Shown here: piece by piece, positions 20,452-31,237 of the stretch | How the letters are laid out: the number at the start of each line of letters is the position of its first letter | Numbering within the stretch: the first letter of the stretch is position 1 | DNA from: Gammaproteobacteria bacterium | GTDB taxonomy: Bacteria; Pseudomonadota; Gammaproteobacteria; DSM-16500 | Reading direction: 5' to 3' | NCBI GenBank assembly: GCA_014132615.1 | Contig: BMAH01000030.1 | Span: 1 to 64,000 of the forward strand | DNA: 64,000 nt | Made by a program: the position numbers and the translations under genes | The notes under the pieces: model-generated | The model's input: the letters and a program-made list of their open reading frames with translations, nothing else | Database searches by the model: none | What the model was told of the DNA's origin: nothing

Positions 20452-20582
20452 AACCTGTTATCTGATCGCGCAAATGCTGTCATCCTGAGCGCAGCGAAGG
20501 ATCTGCTTTAATGTAGGTAATGGAAAAGAGATCCTTCGCTGCGCTCAGGATGACAGTATTTGCTCGATCAGAATAACAAGTT
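20452..20582. repeat. 131-bp palindromic repeat element between murD and ftsW
   Basis: Two arms, 20461-20504 and 20529-20572 (44 bases each), are inverted copies differing at only two positions, around a 24-base spacer. The symmetry continues outward, with one indel and one mismatch, to about 20452 and 20582. The core reads TCATCCTGAGCGCAGCGAAG on the left arm, a palindromic repeat sequence seen widely scattered in bacterial genomes. It can fold into a very long hairpin in the middle of the dcw operon. No open frame lies inside, so it is a miniature, non-coding element. Confidence 0.9.
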
Positions 20583-20636
20583 TTAGCCCTTATCCGCAGT
20601 TATTCAACCATTCAAAATTTAACTATGGAGATTCCA

Positions 20637-21791
20637 ATGCGTTCTATTGCTGCGGCTCGTAAAACCATGGTAGCTCCTGCCTTCTACGACAAATGGTTTG
20701 TTTTAGCGGTATTAAGCATCGTAGGCATAGGTTTGCTGATGATGACATCTGCTTCAATCGTTGTTTCAGACAAACAATTACATCAACCGTTTTACTTCCT
20801 TTTTAAGCAATTGGTCCTACTCACCTTAGGCACATTCATTGGCAGTTTCATCATACAAATTGAAATTATCAATTGGGATAAATTTAGCGGCTACCTTTTA
20901 GTGGGTGTTTTATTTTTATTATCCTTAGTATTAATCCCTGGAATTGGTCATAGTGTTAATGGCAGTGCACGCTGGATAGGTTACGGTCCATTGAGTTTTC
21001 AAGTGTCAGAGCTCACTAAATTCATCATGGTTATTTACATGGCGGGTTATTTAGTAAGACGCAATCATGAAATTAAATTAAAATTAAGCGGGTTTTTAAA
21101 ACCCATGTTAATTCTAAGTACCGTTGCTATTTTACTTTTACGCGAACCCGATTTCGGCGCTACAGTCGTTGTGACTGCAACCATATTGGGGATGATGTTT
21201 TTAGCAGGGATGCGCCTTAGACATTTTGTTTCTTTGTTTGCTTTAGTTATTAGCGCGTTAGCATTGGTTGCTGTTTCTGCCCCTTATCGTTTAGCACGTT
21301 TAACCAGCTTTTTAGATCCTTGGGCGCGACCCTTTGATACAGGTTATCAATTAACTCAATCATTAATCGCATTCGGTCGTGGCGGTTGGTTGGGGGTGGG
21401 GTTAGGTAAAAGTATACAAAAAATGTTTTATCTGCCTGAAGCGCATACTGATTTTCTTTTTGCAGTCATTGCAGAAGAATTAGGGTTAGCAGGTGTGTTG
21501 GCGGTGATTGCTTTATTTGTCTTATTAGTCTGGCGCATTTTTCTAATAGGTAAAGAAGCCCAACGATTAGATAAACATTATGCCGGCTTTGTAGCTTACG
21601 GCTTTGGCCTCTGGATAGCGATTCAGTTTACCGTTAGCATAGGGGTAAATTCAGGCCTATTACCGACCAAAGGATTAACGTTGCCTTTTATGAGTTACGG
21701 CGGTAGTAGTTTATTGGTTAATTGCATTGTCATTGCAGTACTATTGCGTATTGATTATGAAAATCGATTAGCAGTACTGGGGGTGCGCTAA
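20637..21791 (+). CDS. ftsW: Lipid II glycosyltransferase FtsW
   Basis: FtsW is the SEDS-family septal peptidoglycan polymerase partnered with FtsI. About ten transmembrane helices are evident, with SEDS signatures NGSARWIGYGPLSFQVSELTK, LLREPDFGATVV, the periplasmic loop containing TDFLFAVIAEELGLAG and the C-terminal LPFMSYGGSSLLVN. I use the ATG at 20637 because GGAG (20627-20630) lies six bases before it; the ATG at 20625 overlaps that site. The palindromic element upstream may affect its expression. Confidence 0.96.
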   Translation: MRSIAAARKTMVAPAFYDKWFVLAVLSIVGIGLLMMTSASIVVSDKQLHQPFYFLFKQLVLLTLGTFIGSFIIQIEIINWDKFSGYLLVGVLFLLSLVLIPGIGHSVNGSARWIGYGPLSFQVSELTKFIMVIYMAGYLVRRNHEIKLKLSGFLKPMLILSTVAILLLREPDFGATVVVTATILGMMFLAGMRLRHFVSLFALVISALALVAVSAPYRLARLTSFLDPWARPFDTGYQLTQSLIAFGRGGWLGVGLGKSIQKMFYLPEAHTDFLFAVIAEELGLAGVLAVIALFVLLVWRIFLIGKEAQRLDKHYAGFVAYGFGLWIAIQFTVSIGVNSGLLPTKGLTLPFMSYGGSSLLVNCIVIAVLLRIDYENRLAVLGVR

Positions 21792-22880
21792 GTGGCAAAC
21801 AGAGAATTAAAGCGCGTATTAATTATGGCAGGCGGTACAGGCGGCCATGTGTTTCCTGGGCTGGCCCTAGCTGATTATTTGCGCAAGCAAGGGGTAGCAG
21901 TCGAATGGCTAGGCACAAACCAAGGGTTAGAGGCTAAATTGGTACCTGCGGCCAATATTCCCCTGCATCGTATTGCAATTAGCGGTTTGCGCGGCAAAGG
22001 CTGGTCCTCACTTTTATTAGCTCCCCTTAAAATCACTAAAGCTATCGCCCAATCACTGCGAGTGATAAAGGCCTTTAATCCCGATTTGGTAATAGGTATG
22101 GGTGGCTTTGTGAGCGGCCCTGGCGGCATGGCTAGTTGGTTAATCAATAAACCTTTGGTTATTCATGAGCAAAATGCAAAAGCAGGGATGACGAATAAAA
22201 TCCTCGCTAAATTAGCTCGAAAGACATTAAGCGGCTTTCCAAATGCGTTTAATCAAACAACTAAAGCAGAAATGGTAGGAAACCCTGTCAGAACAGAATT
22301 ATTACAGTTAAAAACCCCTGACCAACGATTAACTGAAGCCCATTCTCCTTTGCACCTACTAGTCATAGGCGGTAGCTTAGGGGCACAGGCATTTAACCAT
22401 TTAGTTCCTCATGCCTTAGCTAAATTAGCACCAACTGAGCGGCCTTTGGTGCGTCATCAAACAGGCGAAAAGCATTATGCAGCCGCTAAAGAAAATTATG
22501 CTGCTTTAGGCGTGCAAGTGGAATTGCTGCCTTTTATTGATGATATGGCACAAGCTTATAATTGGGCAGATGTGGTATTATGTCGGGCGGGAGCGTTAAC
22601 GGTTGCTGAACTTTGTGCGGTAGGATTAGGGGCGATTTTTGTTCCTTATCCCTACGCTGTCGATGATCACCAAACGGCTAATGCGCAATTTATGGTAAAG
22701 AATCAAGCGGCAATTTGTGTTCAACAAGCAGATTTGACTGAAGCTAAATTGGCTAGTTTATTGAGCGATTTTGCTAAATCGCCAGAGCGAGTCAAAACGA
22801 TGGCAAACGCCGCATACGCACTACGTCAAACCAACGTAGTTGAAAAAATAGTTGGAATTTGTAAGGAGGTCAGCCTTTGA
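21792..22880 (+). CDS. murG: UDP-GlcNAc:lipid I N-acetylglucosaminyltransferase MurG
   Basis: MurG converts lipid I to lipid II at the inner face of the cytoplasmic membrane. Visible GT28 features are [21 protein letters not shown] at the N-terminus, [25 protein letters not shown] and the donor-binding [18 protein letters not shown] with [14 protein letters not shown]. The start is a GTG immediately following the ftsW stop. The stop overlaps the murC start by four bases. Confidence 0.96.
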   Translation: MANRELKRVLIMAGGTGGHVFPGLALADYLRKQGVAVEWLGTNQGLEAKLVPAANIPLHRIAISGLRGKGWSSLLLAPLKITKAIAQSLRVIKAFNPDLVIGMGGFVSGPGGMASWLINKPLVIHEQNAKAGMTNKILAKLARKTLSGFPNAFNQTTKAEMVGNPVRTELLQLKTPDQRLTEAHSPLHLLVIGGSLGAQAFNHLVPHALAKLAPTERPLVRHQTGEKHYAAAKENYAALGVQVELLPFIDDMAQAYNWADVVLCRAGALTVAELCAVGLGAIFVPYPYAVDDHQTANAQFMVKNQAAICVQQADLTEAKLASLLSDFAKSPERVKTMANAAYALRQTNVVEKIVGICKEVSL

Positions 22881-24295
22881 GTTGGATGTTTGAAATGGGA
22901 CATATTAAGCATGTCCACTTTGTTGGTATTGGTGGAGTTGGGATGGCAGGTATTGCCGAAGTATTATTACGTCAAGGTTACACCGTCTCTGGTTCTGATC
23001 TCTCCGAAAATTCACTTACCCAATGGCTAAGAGTGATGGGTGCGATTATTTATCGCGGCCATGTGGCAGAAAATATAAAAAATGCCGACGTTATAGTGCG
23101 ATCTTCTGCTGTCGATTGGAGTAATCCAGAATTAGATGCAGCTCGTAAAGCGCATATTCCCATTGTACCTCGAGCAGAAATGTTAGGGGAATTGATGCGG
23201 TTTCGTTATGGTATCGCAGTCGCTGGTACACATGGCAAAACGACGACGACTAGTCTTGTGACAAGTATCTTAGCAGAAGCTGGATTAGATCCCACTTTCG
23301 TTATTGGCGGCAGATTAAATAGCGTAGGTAGTAATGCACGTTTAGGCCGCGGTCATTATTTAGTGGCAGAAGCCGATGAAAGTGACGCCTCTTTCCTATA
23401 TTTAAAACCCATGATTTCTATTGTGACTAACATAGACCAAGATCACATGGGTACTTATGAAAATGATTTCACGCAACTCAAAGCGACTTTCATGGAATTT
23501 TTGCATAGGCTGCCTTTCTATGGTTTAGCCGTCTTATGCATAGATGATCCAGTTGTGAAAGAATTGTTACCTGAGTTACCGCGCCCAGTACTGACTTACG
23601 GTATGGATGCAACGGCAGATTTTCATACGCTCAGTTATACGCAATCTGGCATGCAAACTAAATTCATTGTACAAAGACCTAAGGGTCAACCAGCTCTAGC
23701 AATTACACTTAACTTGCCGGGCAGGCATAATATTTTAAATGCGCTCGCTGCTATTGCTGTTGCTTCAGAATTAAAAGTACCAGATCATGCTATTGTTGAT
23801 GCTTTGCAACACTTTGCAGGTATTGGCAGACGTTTTCAAATTTACGGCGAATTCCCCTTATCACAAGGTGGTAAAGTGACCTTAGTTGATGATTACGGTC
23901 ATCATCCGCGGGAAATTGCAGCTACCTTACAAGCGGCACGCGAAAGTTGGCCAGATAGACGTTTAGTCATGGTTTATCAACCTCATCGTTACACACGTAC
24001 GCGTGATTTATTCGGCGATTTCTGCCAAGTTTTATCCTTGCCTGATAAATTAATGTTGTTAGACGTGTATTCTGCAGGAGAAGAATATATTCACGGTGCA
24101 GATGGCGCTTCTTTGGTAAGTGAAATTAAAAAGCGTGGTCAAATAGAACCTATTTTTGTAGAAAAACACGATACGTTGCCTTCTCTCTTTCAATCTGAAT
24201 TAAAAGATGGCGATGTATTGCTAATGCAAGGAGCAGGAAATATTGGTGCCCTCGCTGCAAAATTGGCAGCAACGGAATTGAAAGAGGCAAAATGA
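22877..24295 (+). CDS. murC: UDP-MurNAc:L-alanine ligase MurC
   Basis: MurC adds L-alanine to UDP-MurNAc. Motifs are [18 protein letters not shown] near the N-terminus, the ATP loop [15 protein letters not shown], the [14 protein letters not shown] segment and [15 protein letters not shown] in the C-terminal domain. A perfect AAGGAGGT at 22863-22870 lies six bases before a TTG at 22877 and fifteen before the first ATG, so the unusual TTG start is preferred. Its TTGA overlaps the murG stop. Confidence 0.95.
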   Translation: MSWMFEMGHIKHVHFVGIGGVGMAGIAEVLLRQGYTVSGSDLSENSLTQWLRVMGAIIYRGHVAENIKNADVIVRSSAVDWSNPELDAARKAHIPIVPRAEMLGELMRFRYGIAVAGTHGKTTTTSLVTSILAEAGLDPTFVIGGRLNSVGSNARLGRGHYLVAEADESDASFLYLKPMISIVTNIDQDHMGTYENDFTQLKATFMEFLHRLPFYGLAVLCIDDPVVKELLPELPRPVLTYGMDATADFHTLSYTQSGMQTKFIVQRPKGQPALAITLNLPGRHNILNALAAIAVASELKVPDHAIVDALQHFAGIGRRFQIYGEFPLSQGGKVTLVDDYGHHPREIAATLQAARESWPDRRLVMVYQPHRYTRTRDLFGDFCQVLSLPDKLMLLDVYSAGEEYIHGADGASLVSEIKKRGQIEPIFVEKHDTLPSLFQSELKDGDVLLMQGAGNIGALAAKLAATELKEAK

Positions 24296-25203
24296 ACAAT
24301 ATCATTTCACCTGAAAGCCATGAGCAATTACGAGGCCAGTTATTAAAGGATGAACCATTAGCGCGTTATACCTCTTGGCGCGCTGGTGGCCCGGCAGATT
24401 GGCTTTATATTCCAGCTGATTTAGAAGATTTGTCGCACTTTCTGAAAAATTTATCACCAACGGTTCCCTTAACGTGGTTGGGTTTGGGTAGCAACACGTT
24501 AATTAGAGATGGTGGGATAGAGGGTGTGGTCATTGTAACCCAAGGTGCATTGAATAAATTAAATGAAATAAATGCTAATCAAATACGCGCGGAAGCAGGT
24601 GTTTCCGCTGCCCAATTAGCAAGGCATACAGCAAGATTAGGTGCAAAAGGTTTAGAGTTTATGGCTGGCATTCCAGGTACTGTTGGGGGTGCGCTCGCCA
24701 TGAATGCGGGATGTTTTGGCGGAGAAACCTGGCGTTTTGTGCAAGCAGCTGAAACGATTAATCGTCAAGGTGAAATTACTGTTAGACCTTTAAGTGATTT
24801 TGAAATTGGTTATAGGCATGTGGTTAAACCTAAAGAAGAATGGTTTGTAGCAGGTCATTTTATTTTACAACCCGGGGATAAAGAAGAGTCACTAAATAAC
24901 ATACGAAATTTATTAGAAAAACGTAATCAGTCGCAGCCAACAGGCACAGCCAATTGCGGCTCAGTATTTCGTAATCCTGCGCAAGATTTTGCAGGTCGGT
25001 TAATCGAATCTTGTGGTTTAAAAGGTAAGCATATTGGCGGTGCTTATGTTTCTGATAAACATGCTAACTTTATTATCAATGATCAAGCTGCAACTTCTGC
25101 TGATATTGAAAAGTTAATTAGTGAAGTTCGCTCTGTTGTTGAAGAGAAAACCGGTGTACGATTGATGACAGAAGTTTGTATTATTGGCCGGGAAAAAGCA
25201 TAG
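24292..25203 (+). CDS. murB: UDP-N-acetylenolpyruvoylglucosamine reductase MurB
   Basis: MurB reduces UDP-GlcNAc-enolpyruvate to UDP-MurNAc using NADPH and FAD. FAD-binding segments are visible: [30 protein letters not shown] and [21 protein letters not shown]. The catalytic Ser lies in [12 protein letters not shown]. At 303 residues without extra inserts and with the short loop, it resembles type II MurB. The ATG overlaps the murC stop. The ddl gene, often found after murB, is missing. Confidence 0.95.
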   Translation: MNNIISPESHEQLRGQLLKDEPLARYTSWRAGGPADWLYIPADLEDLSHFLKNLSPTVPLTWLGLGSNTLIRDGGIEGVVIVTQGALNKLNEINANQIRAEAGVSAAQLARHTARLGAKGLEFMAGIPGTVGGALAMNAGCFGGETWRFVQAAETINRQGEITVRPLSDFEIGYRHVVKPKEEWFVAGHFILQPGDKEESLNNIRNLLEKRNQSQPTGTANCGSVFRNPAQDFAGRLIESCGLKGKHIGGAYVSDKHANFIINDQAATSADIEKLISEVRSVVEEKTGVRLMTEVCIIGREKA

Positions 25204-25248
25204 AGAGAGAAAAAATATTTGTGATAAAACTAGCATAAGGTACGCTTT

Positions 25249-25983
25249 ATGGATTTGAGCAAAGGGAAATTGTCGCGTCGTCCACTTCATTTTACTCATA
25301 CCGGCAAGCTTTTATTAATTAGCGTTATTTTGCTTGCGGGCATACTTACGTTTAATCACATTAATTTGGCTCATTATTTTCCTATTAAAACCGTGCGTGT
25401 TTACGGAATTAGTCGTGTCGATCAGCAGGAAGTGCAAACTTTATTAATGCCCTTAGTGAATCGTGGTTTTTTTACTATCAATGTTGAGTATATACGCGAC
25501 AGATTATTACAAATGCCATGGGTTGCAGATATTTTTGTAAAACGGGCTTGGCCTGATAAAGTAGAAATCACTGTCATAGAAAAAAATGCGATTGCGCGTT
25601 GGAATGATAATAGCTTACTTAGTCACAATGGCCAATTATTTTCACCTAAGCAAGAAACTTATCCACCCAATTTACCACGCTTTGTCGGACCTTCTGGTAA
25701 ACAAATGCTAATGTTGACGCATTACAATCAGATTAATCGCTTATTATCACCTTTGCATGCTAAGATTGCTTATCTAGAATTAACGCCTTATCTAACATGG
25801 AAGTTGACATTAGATAATGGAATTACACTGCAAATGGGGCATAAAGATATCTTGACTCGCTTAAGCCATTTTGTGAAAGTGTATCCGAAAATTGTAGGCA
25901 AGCGTGCTGCTGCGGTAGAGTACATAGATTTGCGCTATCCTAACGGAATGGCGGTACGTTGGAAGGAAGTCATAGCTACCTAA
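25249..25983 (+). CDS. ftsQ: Cell division protein FtsQ
   Basis: FtsQ is a bitopic divisome scaffold that recruits FtsL and FtsB. It has a basic cytoplasmic tail, one transmembrane helix (about 21-38, LLLISVILLAGILTF), a POTRA domain (YFPIKTVRVYGISRVDQQEVQ... to VADIFVKRAWPDKVEITVIEK) and the beta domain ending around LDNGITLQMG and VEYIDLRYPNGMAVRW. The length of 244 is normal. It lies between murB and ftsA in the usual order apart from the missing ddl. Confidence 0.94.
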   Translation: MDLSKGKLSRRPLHFTHTGKLLLISVILLAGILTFNHINLAHYFPIKTVRVYGISRVDQQEVQTLLMPLVNRGFFTINVEYIRDRLLQMPWVADIFVKRAWPDKVEITVIEKNAIARWNDNSLLSHNGQLFSPKQETYPPNLPRFVGPSGKQMLMLTHYNQINRLLSPLHAKIAYLELTPYLTWKLTLDNGITLQMGHKDILTRLSHFVKVYPKIVGKRAAAVEYIDLRYPNGMAVRWKEVIAT

Positions 25984-26008
25984 TTTGGTAAATTGCGGAA
26001 ACAAAACT

Positions 26009-27247
26009 ATGGCAAAGAAGCCAGTAAATCGAGATTTGTTAGTAGGTATAGATATTGGTACTTCCAAAGTCGTTACTCTGGTTGGTGAAACTACCAATGA
26101 GGGAAAATTAAATATCATTGGTTACGGTTCTCATCCTTCCCAGGGTTTAAAACGCGGCGTAGTCGTTAATATTGAATCGACAGTGAACTCTATTCAGCGC
26201 TCGGTTGAAGATGCAGAAATTATGGCAGGCTGCGAAATTTACTCTGCTTACACAGGTATTGCAGGTAGTCATATTCGCAGTATTAATTCTCACGGCATGG
26301 TTGCAATTCGGGATAGAGAAGTATCATCCACCGATATTGAGCGTGTATTAGATGCAGCAAAAGCCATTGCAATTCCTGCCGATCAACGCATACTTCACGT
26401 TTTACCCCAAGAATTTATTATCGATAGCCAAGATGCTATACGCGAGCCGGTAGGCATGTCAGGCGTTCGTTTAGAAGCAAAAGTGCATATTGTGACAGGC
26501 GCTGTTTCTGCGGCACAAAATATTGTGAAGTGTATGAAGCGCTGCGGCCTTTCAACAAATGATATAGTCTTAGAGCAATTTGCTTCTAGCCAATCTGTGT
26601 TGACAGACGATGAAAAAGAATTAGGCGTTTGTATGATAGATATAGGCGGAGGCACCAGTGACATTGCTATTTTCACGGAAGGTGCGATTCGCTACACCGC
26701 TGTGATTCCCATAGCGGGTGATCAAGTGACGAATGACATTGCTATTGCATTACGCACTCCAACGCGCAATGCAGAAGAAATTAAAATTAAACAAGGATGT
26801 GCTTTGCAGGAATTAGTTGATCCTAGCGAAATGGTCGATGTACCAACACTAGGCGATAGAGCAGGTAGACGTATTCCACGCAAAGCGTTAGCAGAAGTAG
26901 TAGAAGCCCGTTATGAAGAATTATTCACATTAGCTGCGGCAGAATTACGCCGTAGTGGATTGGAAGATTTTCTCGCTGCGGGTATTGTATTGACTGGCGG
27001 TGCTTCTAAGGTTGTCGGTGCTCAAGAATTAGCTGAACGTATATTCCGAGCCCCAGTACGCATAGGTAAACCGCAGAACGTGAATGGATTGTCTGACATT
27101 GTGCATAATCCCATTTATGCCACAGGTATAGGTTTATTGGTTTACGCTCAACGTGTACGTCAAAGCCAGGGTGAAGTTGTACTTAATCAGACGAATATGA
27201 AAACGTTATGGTCCAGGATGAGAAACTGGTTCCAGGGTAATTTCTAG
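26009..27247 (+). CDS. ftsA: Cell division actin-like protein FtsA
   Basis: FtsA is the actin-like ATPase that tethers FtsZ filaments to the membrane. Motifs are LLVGIDIGTSKVVTLVGE (phosphate 1), the 1C domain region, CMIDIGGGTSDIAIF (phosphate 2), GIVLTGGASKVVGAQEL (adenosine) and the C-terminal amphipathic helix WSRMRNWFQGNF that binds membrane. The ATG at 26009 has GCGGA nine bases upstream; an in-frame TTG at 25985 is unlikely. Confidence 0.96.
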   Translation: MAKKPVNRDLLVGIDIGTSKVVTLVGETTNEGKLNIIGYGSHPSQGLKRGVVVNIESTVNSIQRSVEDAEIMAGCEIYSAYTGIAGSHIRSINSHGMVAIRDREVSSTDIERVLDAAKAIAIPADQRILHVLPQEFIIDSQDAIREPVGMSGVRLEAKVHIVTGAVSAAQNIVKCMKRCGLSTNDIVLEQFASSQSVLTDDEKELGVCMIDIGGGTSDIAIFTEGAIRYTAVIPIAGDQVTNDIAIALRTPTRNAEEIKIKQGCALQELVDPSEMVDVPTLGDRAGRRIPRKALAEVVEARYEELFTLAAAELRRSGLEDFLAAGIVLTGGASKVVGAQELAERIFRAPVRIGKPQNVNGLSDIVHNPIYATGIGLLVYAQRVRQSQGEVVLNQTNMKTLWSRMRNWFQGNF

Positions 27248-27259
27248 CGGAGCAATGAT

Positions 27260-28486
27260 ATGTTTGAATTATTGGATACCTGTCAACAAAATGCGATTAT
27301 TAAAGTTGTTGGAATTGGCGGTGGTGGTGGTAATGCAGTAGAACACATGATGGCTAACCACATTGAAGGTGTGGAATTCATTTGTGCTAATACTGATTCA
27401 CAAGCATTAAAGAATTCTTCAGCTAACACTATTATTCAATTGGGTGAAAATATCACACGCGGCTTAGGTGCCGGTGCTAACCCAGAGGTTGGTAGGCGCT
27501 CAGCAGAAGAAGATAGAGAGAAAATACGTACCGCATTAAATGGCGCCGATATGGTTTTCTTGGCAGCCGGTATGGGCGGTGGAACAGGTACGGGTGCTGC
27601 ACCTGTATTTGCGCAAATTGCCAAAGAATTAGGCATATTAACCGTTGCAGTGACCACAAAACCTTTCTCCTTTGAAGGTAAAATGCGTCTGCAAACAGCC
27701 GAGCAAGGTATTGCTAATTTATCGCAATACGTGGATTCATTAATTACCATTCCTAACAATAAATTGTTAACCGTGTTAGGAAAAAATGTCACCCTTATTA
27801 ATGCATTTAAAGCAGCAAACGATGTATTGCGTGGCGCAGTGCAAGGTATTGCTGAATTAATTACCCGCCCAGGTTTAATCAATGTAGATTTTGCTGACGT
27901 AAGAACAGTCATGTCTGAAATGGGTATGGCTATGATGGGTACAGGTTTAGGCTCAGGTGATAACCGCGCACGCCTTGCAGCAGAAGCAGCAATTGCCAGC
28001 CCCTTATTAGAAGACGTCGATTTAACGGGTGCCAAGGGTGTATTAGTTAACATTACTGCAGGCTTAGATTTATCTATAGGCGAATTTGAAGAAGTAGGGG
28101 AAGTTGTTAAAAACATTACTTCAGATGGCGCTACCGTGGTTGTTGGTACTGTTATTGATCCTGAATTGCGTGATGAAGTGAGAGTGACTGTGATTGTAAC
28201 AGGATTGGGTAGAAAACAAATGGCTTCTGGCGGCGGCAAAATGCCTAATATAGAAACGCTAAAACCAGCGGTGTCTGAGGTATCAGCTGCATCTGTTGAT
28301 TACAATCAACTAGAGAGACCAGCTATTATGCGTAGGCAAAACATAGCACCGGTTCTGCCAGCAGGTAATGCTGTTCCTGCGCCACAGACAATGCCAAGAT
28401 CTGCCTCTGCGCTAGAAAATATGCCAGATATTGATTATTTAGATATTCCCGCTTTCTTGCGTCGTAAAGAGGAAGAAGACGCATAG
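27260..28486 (+). CDS. ftsZ: Cell division tubulin-like GTPase FtsZ
   Basis: FtsZ polymerises into the cytokinetic ring. Seen are [17 protein letters not shown], the tubulin signature [10 protein letters not shown], the NVDFADV T7-loop region and a conserved C-terminal peptide [19 protein letters not shown] that binds FtsA. A GGAG at 27249-27252 precedes the ATG. The large open frame on the opposite strand in this gene is a shadow. It ends the dcw run; a stem-loop follows. Confidence 0.97.
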   Translation: MFELLDTCQQNAIIKVVGIGGGGGNAVEHMMANHIEGVEFICANTDSQALKNSSANTIIQLGENITRGLGAGANPEVGRRSAEEDREKIRTALNGADMVFLAAGMGGGTGTGAAPVFAQIAKELGILTVAVTTKPFSFEGKMRLQTAEQGIANLSQYVDSLITIPNNKLLTVLGKNVTLINAFKAANDVLRGAVQGIAELITRPGLINVDFADVRTVMSEMGMAMMGTGLGSGDNRARLAAEAAIASPLLEDVDLTGAKGVLVNITAGLDLSIGEFEEVGEVVKNITSDGATVVVGTVIDPELRDEVRVTVIVTGLGRKQMASGGGKMPNIETLKPAVSEVSAASVDYNQLERPAIMRRQNIAPVLPAGNAVPAPQTMPRSASALENMPDIDYLDIPAFLRRKEEEDA

Positions 28487-28495
28487 GATTACAAT

Positions 28496-28521
28496 GACTA
28501 CATCTCTTATGAGGTGTAGTC
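28496..28521 (+). terminator. Stem-loop after ftsZ
   Basis: GACTACATCTC and GAGGTGTAGTC form an 11-bp stem (one G-T pair) with a TTAT loop ten bases after the ftsZ stop. No long T-run follows, so termination may be partial or factor-assisted. Confidence 0.55.
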
Positions 28522-28582
28522 TGCCTTCTCATTCGCATTCCTAAGCTAAAAACAGGCACGCATAACATGGTATGTATTATGC

Positions 28583-31207
28583 TTATTTGGAATTTGCATT
28601 ATTAGTATTATCCAAATGATTAACTTCTTTTTCTACGGTGGGCGGCAAATTGGGTTTGTTAGATATTTCTTGGGTGGTTGGAAAAGTTGAGCTAAACAAT
28701 TTGCTAAAATGCGGTTTAGCCCGAGATATAGAAGGTTTAGGATAAAGACACTCTATATCTAGTAATGAAAATTTAGCCTTTTTCACCCATGTCCTAACTC
28801 TTTTATCAGAAAGTGCAAATAAAGTATGAAAGGGTTGAGTTAATAAAGGAATGTCTTCTTCTTTTATTCTCTTTTTTTCCAAAGCATTGATAACGTGCAA
28901 AAGGGCTTGAATAGTAAATAACGCTTTTTCTTTAGGCGTTAATTTTTCAAATTGAGCAATAAGGTTAAATTTGCTTGCAAAAATTAAACTAGGCTCAATG
29001 TCTATATTTTTTCTGGTAGCTAATCTATAAATTTTTAAGCGATGATATTCAGGATTATAATGAACTAATACATTATATATTTTATCTTTATGTGCCGCTT
29101 CAATCGTTCTGTGACCTTTAAACTTCATTTCTAGTTGTGCAGCAGGATAAGCTTCACATAGCCAAGTATCACATATTACAGTTTCATCTCCCCAGCTGCG
29201 GTAATTATTAACATCAGCATTTGGACTTAATCCAATTATTAAAGCGATATGAGATGAGTCAGTAAAGCCTATCATGGCTCTAGTGACTGTTCTATCCAAT
29301 AACAGACTATAATAATAAGCTAATAGTGTCATTTCGCCACAATTTCCAACATTGAATTTTTTTATTAATTCAATTTGTAATTGTAATTGTTGCCACCGCA
29401 TTTTCTCATTAAGCCTTACAAAAACCTTAGTTCCTTCTTGAGAGAAATTTTTTTCTGAAGATTCATTTAAAAATAAATCTTGTTTTGCTGCTTTTATCTT
29501 TTCACGTAAGAAACCTATTCTTTCGCCTAAGTCGAATATGGCTTCATTTTTAGTAGTTGGATGGGTTGATGAGCGTAAATTATCTCTTCTAACATAATTA
29601 ATCAGCTCAATAGCCAATTGTAAATTATAATGAAGTTTATAAGATAAAGATTTCTCATTAACTAAAGTAGTAAATTGTGTGAGAGGCAGGCATTCTTTAT
29701 CATGTGTATGAGGCCAAACTAGGTCATGCAGATATTTTTGAAAGGATGCTGACTCTTTTTCAGCAATATAATCGTATGGAAGCTTGTTATATTCATCTCT
29801 AGTTTTAGCCATTATACGTAAACTATCGGCGCCATGTTTAAATAAAAAAAACTCAAGCGTATCGATATTATCAGGAGAACATTGGCGAATTAATAGATGC
29901 AATTTATATTTTTTAGGATAGCCATTGTAAGAATATAGAGAAGAGTTAACTGCTATTTTATCTCGTCTTGCTAATTGCGCTATAAAATTTTCTTCAGTAA
30001 ATAAAATGGATAAGGTCTCTAGCGGTAATTTATCTGCCGCTCGTAAGGTGATTAAGTGATGGAATAAAAAATATTTTCCTAGCTTATTTCCAAAAACAAT
30101 TAATAAGGTAGTAAGTGGATTTTTTAAACTATGAATGTGATTTTCACAAATTATCTTTCTATCCAACGCCTTCATTATTTTAGGCAAGATAAATTGAAAA
30201 ACAGCTCTTGCTTTTAGAGAAGCTCTGTAAAATGACAAAGAAAAATTATACTTTTTAGCAAAAGAAATACTTTCTAATATATTGATACCTACTTGACTAA
30301 AGCTTAATTTAGATAAAGTGTGATAATGCGGGTTAAAATTAATTAATACATTATAAAATCTAGCTGTTTTACTATTTCTAGCTATTGGAATAGTAGCATA
30401 ATCTTTTAATTTATGTTCCATTTCGCTTTTGAGACATACTAATCCTGACCATGGATCACAGATTGCTGCATTTTTCCCTTCGCCTATGATCATAAAAACA
30501 TGATCGCCATTGCTTATAAAAACGCCGCAGGTATCAGGCTTTTCTAAGGCTACCCAGTAGTAAAGACCTAAAACGGCTAATTCGTGGCAATTTCCTATTC
30601 TTTTTTCTTTAAATAAGTTTGCTAATAATGCAAGCAGTGCTGCTTGTAAATCATCATTTTTAATAAGGATCAAACCTTTTTCTGTTTGACTCTTTACAAA
30701 ATGATCATCACTGGATGATAAGAAAAGTTTAACAGCTGATCGGTTTACCACTTTTTCTAAAAAATAAAATTTATTGACTAATAAATGTCTTTCTTCATTA
30801 GTAAAATTACTTATTTCAGGATGGGTAATTGATTCTAGCCTATCTCTTCTAACTAAATTTACAATCTCAACAGCATTAAGAAGATTAGTGCGTAATGGTG
30901 AATCTGGCATTTTACTAAATTCACAACCATCAATTTCAGTGGATAAAGGTAAGCATTGTTGCTTAGTTGTGAGAGGAAAAATTAAATCAAATATACTATT
31001 TTTTTCATCATCAGGAAGGGAGATTTTTTCAAGAATTAAAATAGGTAACAAACCAGATTCATCTACTGTATGAGCCATTTTTACTTGCTCATCGATGCTA
31101 AAACCATCCAAAAATGTTTTTACTTCTACTGCATGTTTGCAATGCCTAAGGATTTCATGCAAAGGATAGTGTTTACTTGATGTGTTTTCTTGATAATGGC
31201 TTTGCAT
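28583..31207 (-). CDS. Large two-module protein with candidate Cys-His-Asp triads (effector-like)
   Basis: I know no named family for this 874-residue protein. It consists of two related modules, about 1-415 and 425-830, plus a polar tail. Each module carries the same ordered motifs: (R/Y)VRRD-x-L-x-S-x-THP; then GNC(H/G)E with C207 and C623; (D/S)H-(V/I)-(F/A)-x-II-G with H236 and H653; ICD-(P/T)-W with D251 and D680; and YNVL(I/V)-x-x-NP-x-YH. A Cys near a helix start, then His and Asp on successive strands, is the layout of papain-like/transglutaminase-like hydrolases, so a cysteine protease, deamidase or transglutaminase activity is inferred. No signal peptide or membrane helix is seen. 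It lies 30 bases after its single-module paralogue, in the same operon, downstream of and opposing ftsZ. Confidence 0.75.
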   Translation of the reverse strand: MQSHYQENTSSKHYPLHEILRHCKHAVEVKTFLDGFSIDEQVKMAHTVDESGLLPILILEKISLPDDEKNSIFDLIFPLTTKQQCLPLSTEIDGCEFSKMPDSPLRTNLLNAVEIVNLVRRDRLESITHPEISNFTNEERHLLVNKFYFLEKVVNRSAVKLFLSSSDDHFVKSQTEKGLILIKNDDLQAALLALLANLFKEKRIGNCHELAVLGLYYWVALEKPDTCGVFISNGDHVFMIIGEGKNAAICDPWSGLVCLKSEMEHKLKDYATIPIARNSKTARFYNVLINFNPHYHTLSKLSFSQVGINILESISFAKKYNFSLSFYRASLKARAVFQFILPKIMKALDRKIICENHIHSLKNPLTTLLIVFGNKLGKYFLFHHLITLRAADKLPLETLSILFTEENFIAQLARRDKIAVNSSLYSYNGYPKKYKLHLLIRQCSPDNIDTLEFFLFKHGADSLRIMAKTRDEYNKLPYDYIAEKESASFQKYLHDLVWPHTHDKECLPLTQFTTLVNEKSLSYKLHYNLQLAIELINYVRRDNLRSSTHPTTKNEAIFDLGERIGFLREKIKAAKQDLFLNESSEKNFSQEGTKVFVRLNEKMRWQQLQLQIELIKKFNVGNCGEMTLLAYYYSLLLDRTVTRAMIGFTDSSHIALIIGLSPNADVNNYRSWGDETVICDTWLCEAYPAAQLEMKFKGHRTIEAAHKDKIYNVLVHYNPEYHRLKIYRLATRKNIDIEPSLIFASKFNLIAQFEKLTPKEKALFTIQALLHVINALEKKRIKEEDIPLLTQPFHTLFALSDKRVRTWVKKAKFSLLDIECLYPKPSISRAKPHFSKLFSSTFPTTQEISNKPNLPPTVEKEVNHLDNTNNANSK

Positions 31208-31237
31208 AAAGTTTTGACCGATTATACTTAGTTAAAA

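Noticed and set aside
27436-28239. 267-codon open frame on the minus strand within ftsZ
   Set aside because: It lies wholly antisense to a clear ftsZ, is Pro/Thr/Ser-rich in the manner of shadow frames, and has no ribosome site or family resemblance.
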